A stretch of 64,000 bases of DNA from Bacteroidota bacterium (GTDB lineage Bacteria; Bacteroidota; Bacteroidia; Chitinophagales; Saprospiraceae): positions 153,152 to 217,151 of the forward strand of contig JAIUPL010000009.1 in assembly GCA_020160935.1 (NCBI GenBank). The letters run 5' to 3'. The notes beneath the pieces were generated by a model. That model made no database searches. It had not been told where the DNA came from and was given only the letters and a program-made list of their open reading frames with translations. This document shows positions 11,245-19,068 of this stretch, in pieces (within the stretch, counting starts at the first letter, position 1; each line of letters opens with the position of its first letter). The position numbers were made by a program, and so were the translations under genes.

Positions 11245-11256
11245 AGGGGGATACTT

Positions 11257-11321
11257 AACGTCGGCAGCGCTTAAAGCGCTGCCGACGTTGTTAGAGCGCT
11301 GCCGACGTTCAAGCGCTGCCC
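11257..11321. repeat. Family G palindromic repeat, three copies of a 16-mer
   Basis: AACGTCGGCAGCGCTT at 11257-11272 is followed, after one A, by its exact reverse complement at 11274-11289. A third copy missing one base lies at 11295-11309, and a partial one starts at 11310. The array forms a strong hairpin after the DUF4342 gene. It also encodes the last residues and the stop codon of the convergent aminotransferase. Confidence 0.85.
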
Positions 11322-12506
11322 ATATTCTTTCAAGGCATGTTCCAGGCAGTCCATGGCTGCATTCAAGTCGCTTGTATTGAGAACATAAGCGAAACGCACT
11401 TGGCGTTTGCCCATACCCGGTGTGGCATAGAAGCCTGCGCCGGGCGCCAGCATGACCGTTTGATTTTGATAGGAAAAATCTTCGAGCAGCCAACGACAGA
11501 AGCGATCAGCATCGTCGATGGGCAATTCCGCAAAAACATAAAATGCGCCTTCTGGGCGATAACACGTCACCCCCGGCATGGCTTGTAGCCGCTGAAACAA
11601 CAGGTCGCGGCGATTTCTGTATTCCGCCGTTACGGTTTCGAAATAACTGTCTTCCGTTTGCAAGGTGGCTTCCGCAAATATTTGCCCGAATGTAGGCGGA
11701 CTCAAACGCGTTTCCGCATATTTCTGGATCGTGCTGCGCAGGGCTACATTGCGTGTGATGATAGCGCCGATACGGGCGCCACAAGCGCTGTAACGTTTTG
11801 ATACTGAATCCAGTACCACGACATGTTCTTCCAGGCCCGGTAAGTTGAGGGCAGAAAAAAAGCGCGCATCTTCGCTGTAGCAAAATTCGCGGTACACCTC
11901 GTCTACAATCAGAAACAGGTCGTATTCGAGCACCAGTTCGCCCAATGCCCGCAAGGTAGCCTCCGAGTAAAGTGCGCCCGTCGGGTTATTCGGATTGCAC
12001 AGCATGATCGCCTTGACATCCGGAGTGATGGCCGCATGAAATGCAGAAATATCCGGCAAGGCAAATCCCGTTTCAATACGTGTGGTAACAGGTTTCACCT
12101 GTACATCGGCCATGCCCGCAAAACCCAGGTAATTGGCGTACAGCGGCTCGGGTGAAAGCACCGACTCGCCCGGATTGAGGCATGCCAGCAAGGTAAACAG
12201 CACGCCCTCGGAAGCGCCGGAGGTGACCATTATTTCATCGGGGTGAATATCGATGTCGAATTTACGGTAATACGCCGGCAATTTTTCCCGATAGGAAACA
12301 TTGCCATTCGAGGGGCTGTATGCCAGAATATCCACCTGTGCCTGGCGTACTGCTTCCAGCGCCGCTTTCGGCGTGAGGATATCGGGCTGTCCGATATTGA
12401 GGTGATATACTTTTTTGCCCGATTTTTTGGCCTGATCGGCAGCAGCAGCCAGTTTGCGAATCGGAGAACTGTGAGCGGTCAGACCGCGCTCGGATATATG
12501 TGGCAT
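11271..12506 (-). CDS. PLP-dependent class I/II aminotransferase (AspC-like)
   Basis: Fold-type I aminotransferase of about 411 residues. It contains YHLNIGQPDI, CNPNNPTGA (substrate/PLP loop), IVDEVYREF (the Asp that holds the pyridine nitrogen and the Tyr), and DSVSKRYSACGARIG with the Schiff-base Lys. The start at 12506 (MPHISERG) is chosen because upstream sequence is the GTTGAT repeat. The C-terminus runs into the family G palindrome (GSALTTSAAL), which supplies about a dozen residues and the TAA stop. The family acts on aspartate or related amino acids; exact specificity is not readable. It is separated from the polysaccharide operon upstream by repeat element A1. Confidence 0.92.
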   Translation of the reverse strand: MPHISERGLTAHSSPIRKLAAAADQAKKSGKKVYHLNIGQPDILTPKAALEAVRQAQVDILAYSPSNGNVSYREKLPAYYRKFDIDIHPDEIMVTSGASEGVLFTLLACLNPGESVLSPEPLYANYLGFAGMADVQVKPVTTRIETGFALPDISAFHAAITPDVKAIMLCNPNNPTGALYSEATLRALGELVLEYDLFLIVDEVYREFCYSEDARFFSALNLPGLEEHVVVLDSVSKRYSACGARIGAIITRNVALRSTIQKYAETRLSPPTFGQIFAEATLQTEDSYFETVTAEYRNRRDLLFQRLQAMPGVTCYRPEGAFYVFAELPIDDADRFCRWLLEDFSYQNQTVMLAPGAGFYATPGMGKRQVRFAYVLNTSDLNAAMDCLEHALKEYGQRLNVGSALTTSAAL

Positions 12507-12512
12507 AGTGAT

Positions 12513-12680
12513 GAGTTGATGAGGTTGGGGGGATAAAGTTGATAAGTGTTGATGAGTGTTGATGAGTGTTGATGAGTGTTGATGAGGGTTGATATTCATC
12601 GGCTCGGGTAAGAGAATTTTTTACTTCATCGAGCCGATTAATATCAACCCTCATCAACCTTATCAACCCTCATCAACACT
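12513..12680. repeat. Family A hairpin element A1 (GTTGAT words)
   Basis: The left arm is a run of 10-nt words GTTGATAAGT/GTTGATGAGT/GTTGATGAGG from 12538 to 12593, preceded by a decayed stretch. The core pairs TCGGCTCG with CGAGCCGA around 12596-12637. The right arm repeats CTCATCAAC/CTTATCAAC words to 12680. The two arms differ in word order and length, so pairing is imperfect. It separates the SGNH gene at 12733 from the downstream aminotransferase. Confidence 0.88.
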
Positions 12681-12732
12681 TAATAACAAATTTCCGCACA
12701 AAAATAACGCCTATTTTCCAAACCATGTAATA

Positions 12733-13599
12733 CTACGGTAATACCGCGTCTTTTCGCATCAAATCGATGTACGCCTGACTCCCTTTTTTGTTGGGGTGCA
12801 TGAAATCGCCAAAGTCGGCTGGGTCGGACAGTGCTCTGCTGTAATCGCTGACAGGAAGCCCGGTGGCTGCCTCAACGGCTTTTTTCAGGTCGTCCAGGTG
12901 CGATACCCGCTCGGCAAAACCGGGGAAATAGGGACTTATGACCAGTCGCACATCGACGCCTTTTGCGCCGGCAGCGGCGCAAACATCGCGCAATTGCTCA
13001 ATGAGATATGGGTGTACTTCCAGCGGATAGTTGTGTTGCGCTACTGAAGCGGCGAGTTGAGGTGGAATGCTGCGGTCGAGCAACCAGTCGGCATCACTGC
13101 GACGGCGGTGTGAAAGGGCGCGTTGAAATATTTCGTTGTTGAAACGGAACAAGGCCGACACCTGGCCACCTCGCCACACCCTGGGCAATCTGCCCCGAAT
13201 CAGGGTATCGAGGCGGAAAGATTGATCCGAGTAGGTCAGAAATCCGGCCAGCAATTCGTCGTTCGTGCGGTCGCAGGTGGTAATATCGATGAGCAGGCGT
13301 TTGGGCGCTGGGTAATGATCCAGATAGTCGAGCGTAAGGGCCTTGGCCACATCCATCGGCAGCCCGTTGTAACTCAGGTTGAACGTCTTCAACCCCGTTT
13401 TTTCTTCAATATACGGCTGGTAAAAGGTGAGTCCCCGAGAATTTCCCAGCAACAAGATATCTGCCTCGGCCACACCGCCATAAAGCCGTGAATAGCGAAA
13501 AGCACTGGCCGATACCTGGCTTTTCAAAGCACATCCAGCCAGCCGGTCGCCGGCCACCACTACTGCCAGAAGAAGAACATACCACCAGATGTGTTTCAT
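12733..13599 (-). CDS. SGNH-like protein, probable partner of the MBOAT acyltransferase
   Basis: 288 residues with an N-terminal membrane anchor/signal (WWYVLLLAVVVAGDRLAGC). A block-I-like ILLLGNSRG supplies the candidate Ser, and a C-terminal DFMHPNKKG gives the D-x-x-H-like pair. This is the pattern of DltD/AlgJ/AlgX-type extracytoplasmic proteins that work with MBOAT acyltransferases. It starts 3 bp after the MBOAT gene, so the two are translated together. Inferred role: transfer or removal of an acyl group on the exopolysaccharide in the periplasm. Confidence 0.8.
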   Translation of the reverse strand: MKHIWWYVLLLAVVVAGDRLAGCALKSQVSASAFRYSRLYGGVAEADILLLGNSRGLTFYQPYIEEKTGLKTFNLSYNGLPMDVAKALTLDYLDHYPAPKRLLIDITTCDRTNDELLAGFLTYSDQSFRLDTLIRGRLPRVWRGGQVSALFRFNNEIFQRALSHRRRSDADWLLDRSIPPQLAASVAQHNYPLEVHPYLIEQLRDVCAAAGAKGVDVRLVISPYFPGFAERVSHLDDLKKAVEAATGLPVSDYSRALSDPADFGDFMHPNKKGSQAYIDLMRKDAVLP

Positions 13600-13602
13600 G
13601 GA

Positions 13603-15138
13603 TCAGAATTGGAAGTAAATGAATGCATTGGCGCCAAAACTGCCAAAAAAAGCCAGCACCCAAAGCAGCACGGAAAAGAGTATCAGCCGCAGGGCGGGTT
13701 GTTCTACCTGTCGGACATTCCAGCGCATTCGTGTGTTTGAAATTTCAACAAACAACAAAGCGCCTATCAGCAAAAAGCCCTTGATTACCTGGAATTTATT
13801 GATCACAGCACTGAAGGAAAATCCTTCCAGGCTAGCAATACCGCTCAGCACTTTCCCGGCGGTAGCGAAACTGTCGCCACCCGCGAGCCCGATGCTGCCG
13901 CTCCGGAAAAATACCCAGGCCACCAGCGTAAGTACATATACCGTAAAAATGGAAACAGCGTCGTCGGCCAGGCGTGGCAGCCGGATGCTGCGGGCCAGGC
14001 TGCGCCAGCGCGGACCCACGATGCGCTGCAACACCAGGTACATACCATGCAAAAATCCCCAGAAAACGAACGCCCAGTTGGCGCCGTGCCACAAGCCGCC
14101 CAGCAACATGGTAAGCATGTTGTTTTTGTAGGTCGACAGTTTGCCGTTTCTATTGCCGCCGAGCGGAATGTACAGGTAATCGCGCAGCCAACTCGACAGG
14201 GAAATGTGCCAGCGCGTCCAGAATTCAGAAAAACTTTTGGAAAAATAGGGCGTGCGAAAATTTTCCGGAAAGGTATAGCCCATCATCCGCGCCAATCCGA
14301 TAGCGATGTCCGAATATCCGGAAAAATCGCAGTAAATCTGAAAGGAATAAAACACGACGCCGATGAGCAGGTGCATGGAGCCGAATGTTTCCGGCGCTGC
14401 AAAACACTGATCCACAAAAGGTGCAATGCTGTCGGCAATGGCTATTTTTTTGAAAAAACCCCACAATACCCTGCCCATGCCGCTGTTCCAGCGATTCCAG
14501 TCGAAACGTTTATCTTCGCTCATCTGGTAGAGGAAATCGGCTGCCCGCACGATTGGGCCGGCCACCAATTGGGGAAACAGCGCAATAAAAGTGGCAAATT
14601 TCAGCAGCGACGGCTCCCAGGGCAATTCCCGCCGATACACGTCGATGGTGTACGACATGGACTGGAAAGTGTAAAAAGAAATGCCCACCGGCAGGATGAT
14701 GTGCAGGGTGGTCCAGGAAGGCGTTATGCCCATTTCCCGAATCATTGCTGCCAGGTTGTCGGCAAAAAAACCGAAGTATTTAAAAAATCCCAGAAACCCG
14801 AGGTTCATCGCCATACTGAATACCAGAATGGTGCGACGTTGTAGTTGCAGGCCATGCACCCACCTTGTCAGGCGACCAAAAAATTGCAATACCAGGCTGC
14901 CATTTTCACAGCGTTCGCGGGTTTCTTCCGGCGCATCGTTGTACGAAATCCAGAGTCCGAACCACCAATCCATCACGGTTGAAAAAACAATCAGCGACAA
15001 AAAACGCCAGTCCCACCATCCGTAAAAAATATAACTCGCCACCAGACAAACCCAGGTGCGCATGCGGCCTTTCGTTCCAAAATACAGCGGAAAGAACAGC
15101 AGGATAAAAATCAGGAATGTGAGACTGTTAAAAACCAA
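13603..15138 (-). CDS. MBOAT family O-acyltransferase (AlgI-like)
   Basis: 511-residue polytopic membrane protein. The family's catalytic-His region is clear: MLLGGLWHGANWAFVFWGFLHGMYL contains the invariant WHG. The segment PVGISFYTFQSMSYTIDVYR is also diagnostic, as is FPQLVAGPIVRA. MBOAT proteins of this group pass an acyl group (usually acetyl) across the membrane for polysaccharide modification. It overlaps the upstream SGNH gene by 11 bp and lies 3 bp from the next SGNH gene, forming a tight three-gene acylation module within the polysaccharide operon. Confidence 0.95.
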   Translation of the reverse strand: MVFNSLTFLIFILLFFPLYFGTKGRMRTWVCLVASYIFYGWWDWRFLSLIVFSTVMDWWFGLWISYNDAPEETRERCENGSLVLQFFGRLTRWVHGLQLQRRTILVFSMAMNLGFLGFFKYFGFFADNLAAMIREMGITPSWTTLHIILPVGISFYTFQSMSYTIDVYRRELPWEPSLLKFATFIALFPQLVAGPIVRAADFLYQMSEDKRFDWNRWNSGMGRVLWGFFKKIAIADSIAPFVDQCFAAPETFGSMHLLIGVVFYSFQIYCDFSGYSDIAIGLARMMGYTFPENFRTPYFSKSFSEFWTRWHISLSSWLRDYLYIPLGGNRNGKLSTYKNNMLTMLLGGLWHGANWAFVFWGFLHGMYLVLQRIVGPRWRSLARSIRLPRLADDAVSIFTVYVLTLVAWVFFRSGSIGLAGGDSFATAGKVLSGIASLEGFSFSAVINKFQVIKGFLLIGALLFVEISNTRMRWNVRQVEQPALRLILFSVLLWVLAFFGSFGANAFIYFQF

Positions 15139-15859
15139 GGGAATGATGAATGATGAAGGATGAATGATGAATCATTTCCATTTTCCATACCGAATACCCC
15201 ACTCCGTTCAAATGAATACCGTCTTCGGTAAAACGGGGATCGAGGTTTCCATTGGCATCCAAAAGGCTGGAAAAAATATCGATGTAAGGCAATGCATAGT
15301 CACGGGCCAGGGTGGCAATCCCGGCGTTGAGCGCGCGGATGTTGTCGTTGGTGGTTCCGATTTTTTTGATCTGGTTGTTTACAGGTAGTACGCTCTGCAA
15401 AAAGAGTTCCGAATTGGGGGATTTACTCCGAATTTGTGCTACGATTTCCCGGTAAACCGAAAGAATCGCTTCCGGCTTTTTCTGAAAAATGAGGTCGTTG
15501 ATGCCAATCATCAGGTAAATCCGGCGGGGTTTGTGGCGCAGTACTTCCTCCAGCCGATCCAGTACACCCTGCACATGATCGCCCACAATACCCCGGTTAA
15601 GAATGCTGAAAGAATCGGGGCGCAGCAACTCCTGCCACTCGCATTGTTCCGTGTGGCTGTCGCCCAGAAAAATAACGGCACCGGGACTTGGCTGCATCAT
15701 TTCAAACAATTGTGTGCGGTGGTGATAAAGCCCCGCTTCGTCGTGTTGCAGCCGGAACATGGCGTACGTCCACCCGCCGAGCCGGTCGACCACCAGCAAC
15801 AAACCTGCGGCCAGCAGCAAATTGAGCAAAAGTGAAATGACCAGTATGGATTTTCGCAT
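15128..15859 (-). CDS. SGNH/GDSL hydrolase (acetylesterase-like)
   Basis: 243 residues, with an N-terminal hydrophobic anchor (ISLLLNLLLAAGLLLVVD). All four SGNH blocks are present: VIFLGDSHTE (Ser), NRGIVGD (Gly), MIGIND (Asn), and DGIHLN (Asp/His). Likely an extracytoplasmic esterase or acyl carrier acting on the polysaccharide. The gene overlaps the following MBOAT gene by 11 bp. The final residues, rich in Ile/His (MIHHSSFIIHHS), are encoded by five tandem GAATGAT-type heptamers at 15141-15175. They look like a repeat-derived extension rather than a conserved C-terminus. Confidence 0.92.
   Translation of the reverse strand: MRKSILVISLLLNLLLAAGLLLVVDRLGGWTYAMFRLQHDEAGLYHHRTQLFEMMQPSPGAVIFLGDSHTEQCEWQELLRPDSFSILNRGIVGDHVQGVLDRLEEVLRHKPRRIYLMIGINDLIFQKKPEAILSVYREIVAQIRSKSPNSELFLQSVLPVNNQIKKIGTTNDNIRALNAGIATLARDYALPYIDIFSSLLDANGNLDPRFTEDGIHLNGVGYSVWKMEMIHHSSFIIHHSLGF
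15141..15175. repeat. Family E array: five GAATGAT-type heptamers
   Basis: Exact 7-nt register: GAATGAT, GAATGAT, GAAGGAT, GAATGAT, GAATCAT. It lies inside the 3' end of the SGNH hydrolase gene just before its overlap with the MBOAT gene, in the middle of an operon. No complementary arm is seen. Confidence 0.85.
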
Positions 15860-15880
15860 CGTGCTAGGTTTATGTTGCTG

Positions 15881-16903
15881 TTATGGCATGCTGCGTTTCA
15901 AAAGTTGCCAACCTTGTTCAAATACCTGGGCTGCCGGAATCACCATCATCAGATACAACACAATACTCGATGTATGCAACACCGCAGCGCCCAGCATCCA
16001 CATACAAAGGTGGAGTACCAACACATGGATCAGGTACAAGGAATAGGAAAAGCCGTTGATCCAGAGGAAAAAACGGATCAGCCAGGGCAAAAGGTTTTTT
16101 CCCATTCTGTACACGAAAAGACTGAGTGCGGTGTATCCCAAAAACGCCGGAATGTCATTAAAAATGCGGCCTGTGTCGCCCAGTTTTGCCACCATTCCTA
16201 TCATCAATCCTGTGAAAAACAACCCAACGCCCAGAAAGAACCATACATAACGATTGGTTTCAAGGGCATTTTGCAGGTTTGTTTTTTGCGTTTTTACAGC
16301 CTTTGCCAATGCCATCCCCAGCGCAAATTCCCACAAAAACTGAAGGAAAAAACTGTTCCACACGCGAAATTCGCTTTTCCCCAAACCATACACCAGCAGC
16401 CACCAACCCAGCGAAAGAGAAAAGGCAAGGGCCAGAAACATTTTTCCCGACATCTTTTTTTGCACCCAGTACAGCCCCGGGAAAACCAGGTAAAACTGCA
16501 TGATGGCGCTGACAAACCAGAAATGCCCGCCAAAACTTTCTATGTAGCGCTCAAAAAACATCTGGTACAGGCCCACGCCGGCCAGCCATGCATCCCAGCC
16601 ATCTGGGAAAATGCCCAGCCAGGCCGCTGCTGCCCAACTCAGGGTAAGCGCCAGCACATAGGGCGCCCACACCTTGCTCATGCGCCGCCGATAAAACGAC
16701 CACAAGCCATCCTGCCCGGCCGACCACGCCAGCCCGAAACCCGACAATGCAAAAAACAGGTGTACACCCGTGCCGCCAAATACAATGGCTCTTTGCAAAG
16801 GCTCCGGCAGCGCCATCTGCTGCAAGGCATGGTAGCACACGATGGTTACAATGGCATAGCCTTTGGCAAAATCGATGTATTCGATACGGGCTGACACAGG
16901 CAA
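15881..16903 (-). CDS. Acyltransferase-3 family membrane protein
   Basis: 340 residues, about ten membrane helices. The N-terminus IEYIDFAKGYAIVTIVCYHAL has the family's conserved D-x-x-KG and the catalytic-type His. FFALSGFGLAW and later HFWFVSAIMQFYLVFP match the OatA/WecH/ExoZ pattern. Enzymes of this family O-acetylate sugars or export-coupled glycans. It starts 4 bp after the GT2 gene at 16908 and is followed 21 bp later by the SGNH gene. This gives the operon a second, MBOAT-independent acylation route. Confidence 0.92.
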   Translation of the reverse strand: MPVSARIEYIDFAKGYAIVTIVCYHALQQMALPEPLQRAIVFGGTGVHLFFALSGFGLAWSAGQDGLWSFYRRRMSKVWAPYVLALTLSWAAAAWLGIFPDGWDAWLAGVGLYQMFFERYIESFGGHFWFVSAIMQFYLVFPGLYWVQKKMSGKMFLALAFSLSLGWWLLVYGLGKSEFRVWNSFFLQFLWEFALGMALAKAVKTQKTNLQNALETNRYVWFFLGVGLFFTGLMIGMVAKLGDTGRIFNDIPAFLGYTALSLFVYRMGKNLLPWLIRFFLWINGFSYSLYLIHVLVLHLCMWMLGAAVLHTSSIVLYLMMVIPAAQVFEQGWQLLKRSMP

Positions 16904-16907
16904 GGGA

Positions 16908-18155
16908 TCAGGGTTGTTCGGAAGAAGGCGGCTCGGCGCGCCCCACTACCTCGTCTACGGAAACGTATTTTTTATGTTCGGTATGCTGGAAGTTTTTGTT
17001 GGGATTGCGCATTTTAAACAGGCCTGTAAATTGCCGCCACACAAATTTTGGCGCCTGCCACACCACGTCCCGCACAGGTTTCGGGGCAGCGTCCAGTTGC
17101 AATACCAGCGGAATATTGATGGAAAATATCGCCAGGCCCAGCAGGAGCGCCAGCGACCAGAGGGGCGAAATCAGCAGCCCCAACAAGGCCAGCAGCCCGG
17201 CGGCACCCACCTGAATAAACATCGGCAGGGCCATGGTCACCCACCCGAAATAGAACTGTTTAAAACTCCATCGACTCAAGCCTTTCCACAGCAGACCGGT
17301 CGAGTTGGGCAGGTTTTGGAAATAGGAAAAAAGCCAGCGGCTGCGCTGTGTTTCCACGGCCGCGCCGGTATCCACTTTTTCGTCGTACACCAGTGCTTTT
17401 CGGGCGTAGGCAATGGTTTGATCGTTGCGCAACAGGAAGTTTTGCAGGATTTTATCTTCCTGCAACATCTTTTTCCATTGGTGCTGTCCTTGCTCGATCT
17501 CCGGGGAAGCGAGGTATGCTTCGTACAGGGCTGTTTCAGTAGCCATACCCGAACCGCTGATGACAGACGAGCCGCCCAGCAGCCAGGGAATGTAACGTTC
17601 GATATAGTTTTTGTAATGTTCGCCCATACTATCGAGGGCGGCATAGGTGGAATCAAGGTTTTTGGCGGTGCGCTGGCCCTGAATGCATTGAAGGCCTGAA
17701 GCAGCATAGCGGCTAATTTCTTCCAGAAATTGCGGATGCGCCAGGTTGTCGGCGTCGAACACGGCAATGTAATCCGGTCTGCGCTGGAAATTAGCCATGG
17801 CGTATTTAATGCTTTTGGCTTTCAGGCGCAGCGGCGGGTCGGGGCGGAGTGCGATGAATCGTTCGTCGGAAATACCAAAATCGAATTCTGCACATTCGTC
17901 GGCTACCAGATAAACGATCAATCTGTCATGTGTTTGCCGGAGCAGCGATTCCACCAGCGGTTTTGCAATTTCTACATTCCTGTAGGCAGTAATGATGCAG
18001 GCATAATCGAAAGGCGTCGGGCGTTGCGGAGGTGGGTTTTCGATGCGCTCCCTGCCCAGCCACTGTGCCAGCAGTACCGTAATGAAGGGGTACAGCAACT
18101 GCGCCAGCAGGAGACAGGCCGCTATGGAAAAAAGAATGCGAATAAAATCGGTCAT
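16908..18155 (-). CDS. Family 2 glycosyltransferase, processive type
   Basis: 415 residues. An N-terminal membrane helix is followed by a GT-A fold: CIITAYRN, VFDADNLAHP (DxD motif), GSGMATETALY, EDKILQNFLL (catalytic Asp region), and QRSRW, the QxxRW motif of processive synthases. Two or three membrane helices follow. It probably extends a polysaccharide chain at the inner membrane. It stands between the WbbL-like GT2 (22 bp upstream) and the acyltransferase (4 bp downstream). Confidence 0.92.
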   Translation of the reverse strand: MTDFIRILFSIAACLLLAQLLYPFITVLLAQWLGRERIENPPPQRPTPFDYACIITAYRNVEIAKPLVESLLRQTHDRLIVYLVADECAEFDFGISDERFIALRPDPPLRLKAKSIKYAMANFQRRPDYIAVFDADNLAHPQFLEEISRYAASGLQCIQGQRTAKNLDSTYAALDSMGEHYKNYIERYIPWLLGGSSVISGSGMATETALYEAYLASPEIEQGQHQWKKMLQEDKILQNFLLRNDQTIAYARKALVYDEKVDTGAAVETQRSRWLFSYFQNLPNSTGLLWKGLSRWSFKQFYFGWVTMALPMFIQVGAAGLLALLGLLISPLWSLALLLGLAIFSINIPLVLQLDAAPKPVRDVVWQAPKFVWRQFTGLFKMRNPNKNFQHTEHKKYVSVDEVVGRAEPPSSEQP

Positions 18156-18177
18156 ATTAAAAATAAAATTCGGGATC

Positions 18178-19068
18178 TCAGCCCATGCTCTTGTTCATTG
18201 CGCCCCGTAAAAACGCCCGCAAATTATCCCATTCGCCCCGGATAACATAGGAAACAGTGTTTTTCGGTACCGTCACCAGCCACCAGAAAACCTGAAACAC
18301 GGCCTTTTGAGCAGCACTGAAATGCCTCTGCATAAACCACATGCGGTTGCGGGTCATGTAATACGTTTTCAGGGCGCCCATTTTTTCCACCGTCATGCTT
18401 TCCTTGTGGTACACCCGGGCGAGCGGTTGCACCCGGATTTCATAACCGGCCCGGCGTATGCGTTCGCTCCAGTCGAGTTCTTCATAATACAGGAAAAAAT
18501 CCTCCCGCATGGGCCCCATATGATCGATCACACGGCGTGGCGCCATCATGGCAGCACCGTGTGCGTATGCTGTTATGACGGGTTCCGTATATTGGCCCTG
18601 GTCGGTTTCCTTGTTGCCTACAATGCTGTTTCGGCCCGTAAGCGGATGAATCGGAGTCATACCCGCATATTGAATGGTGTCGGGGCCACCCGAGCCATCG
18701 GGCATATAGCATATAAGCGGGCTCACAATGCCTGCCTTCGGATATTGCTCAAACACATCCAGCAACTGACGAATAGCACCATTGGTCAATTCCGCGTCGT
18801 TGTTGATAAAGAACAGGAACGCACCCGTAGCATGCGGCAGCGCCAGGTTGTTGCCACCGGCAAAGCCCAGGTTGCGTTCGCTCCGCACGAAAACGACCTC
18901 GGGGAAGCATTCCCGAAACAAATGTTCGTCATTTATCTCGCTGGCATTGTCCACAACAATCACCTCCACATTCCGGTAGTCCTGCCGGCGAATGCTTTCC
19001 AGCAGCGCACAGGTAAGGTCTGGCTGGTTGAAATGTACCGTAATCAGCGTAACCTTCGGCTCAGACAT
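18178..19068 (-). CDS. Family 2 glycosyltransferase (rhamnosyltransferase/WbbL-like)
   Basis: 296 residues from the ATG at 19068 (MSEPKVTLITVHFNQ), the point where the GT2 fold begins; the start overlaps the preceding sugar-transferase gene by 8 bp. Motifs: IVVDNASE, GFAGGNNLAL, FINNDAEL (DxD equivalent), YYEELDWSERIRRAGY (acceptor/base region). Non-processive cytoplasmic enzyme, likely adding the second sugar to the lipid-linked primer. The donor sugar is not readable from the sequence. Confidence 0.92.
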   Translation of the reverse strand: MSEPKVTLITVHFNQPDLTCALLESIRRQDYRNVEVIVVDNASEINDEHLFRECFPEVVFVRSERNLGFAGGNNLALPHATGAFLFFINNDAELTNGAIRQLLDVFEQYPKAGIVSPLICYMPDGSGGPDTIQYAGMTPIHPLTGRNSIVGNKETDQGQYTEPVITAYAHGAAMMAPRRVIDHMGPMREDFFLYYEELDWSERIRRAGYEIRVQPLARVYHKESMTVEKMGALKTYYMTRNRMWFMQRHFSAAQKAVFQVFWWLVTVPKNTVSYVIRGEWDNLRAFLRGAMNKSMG

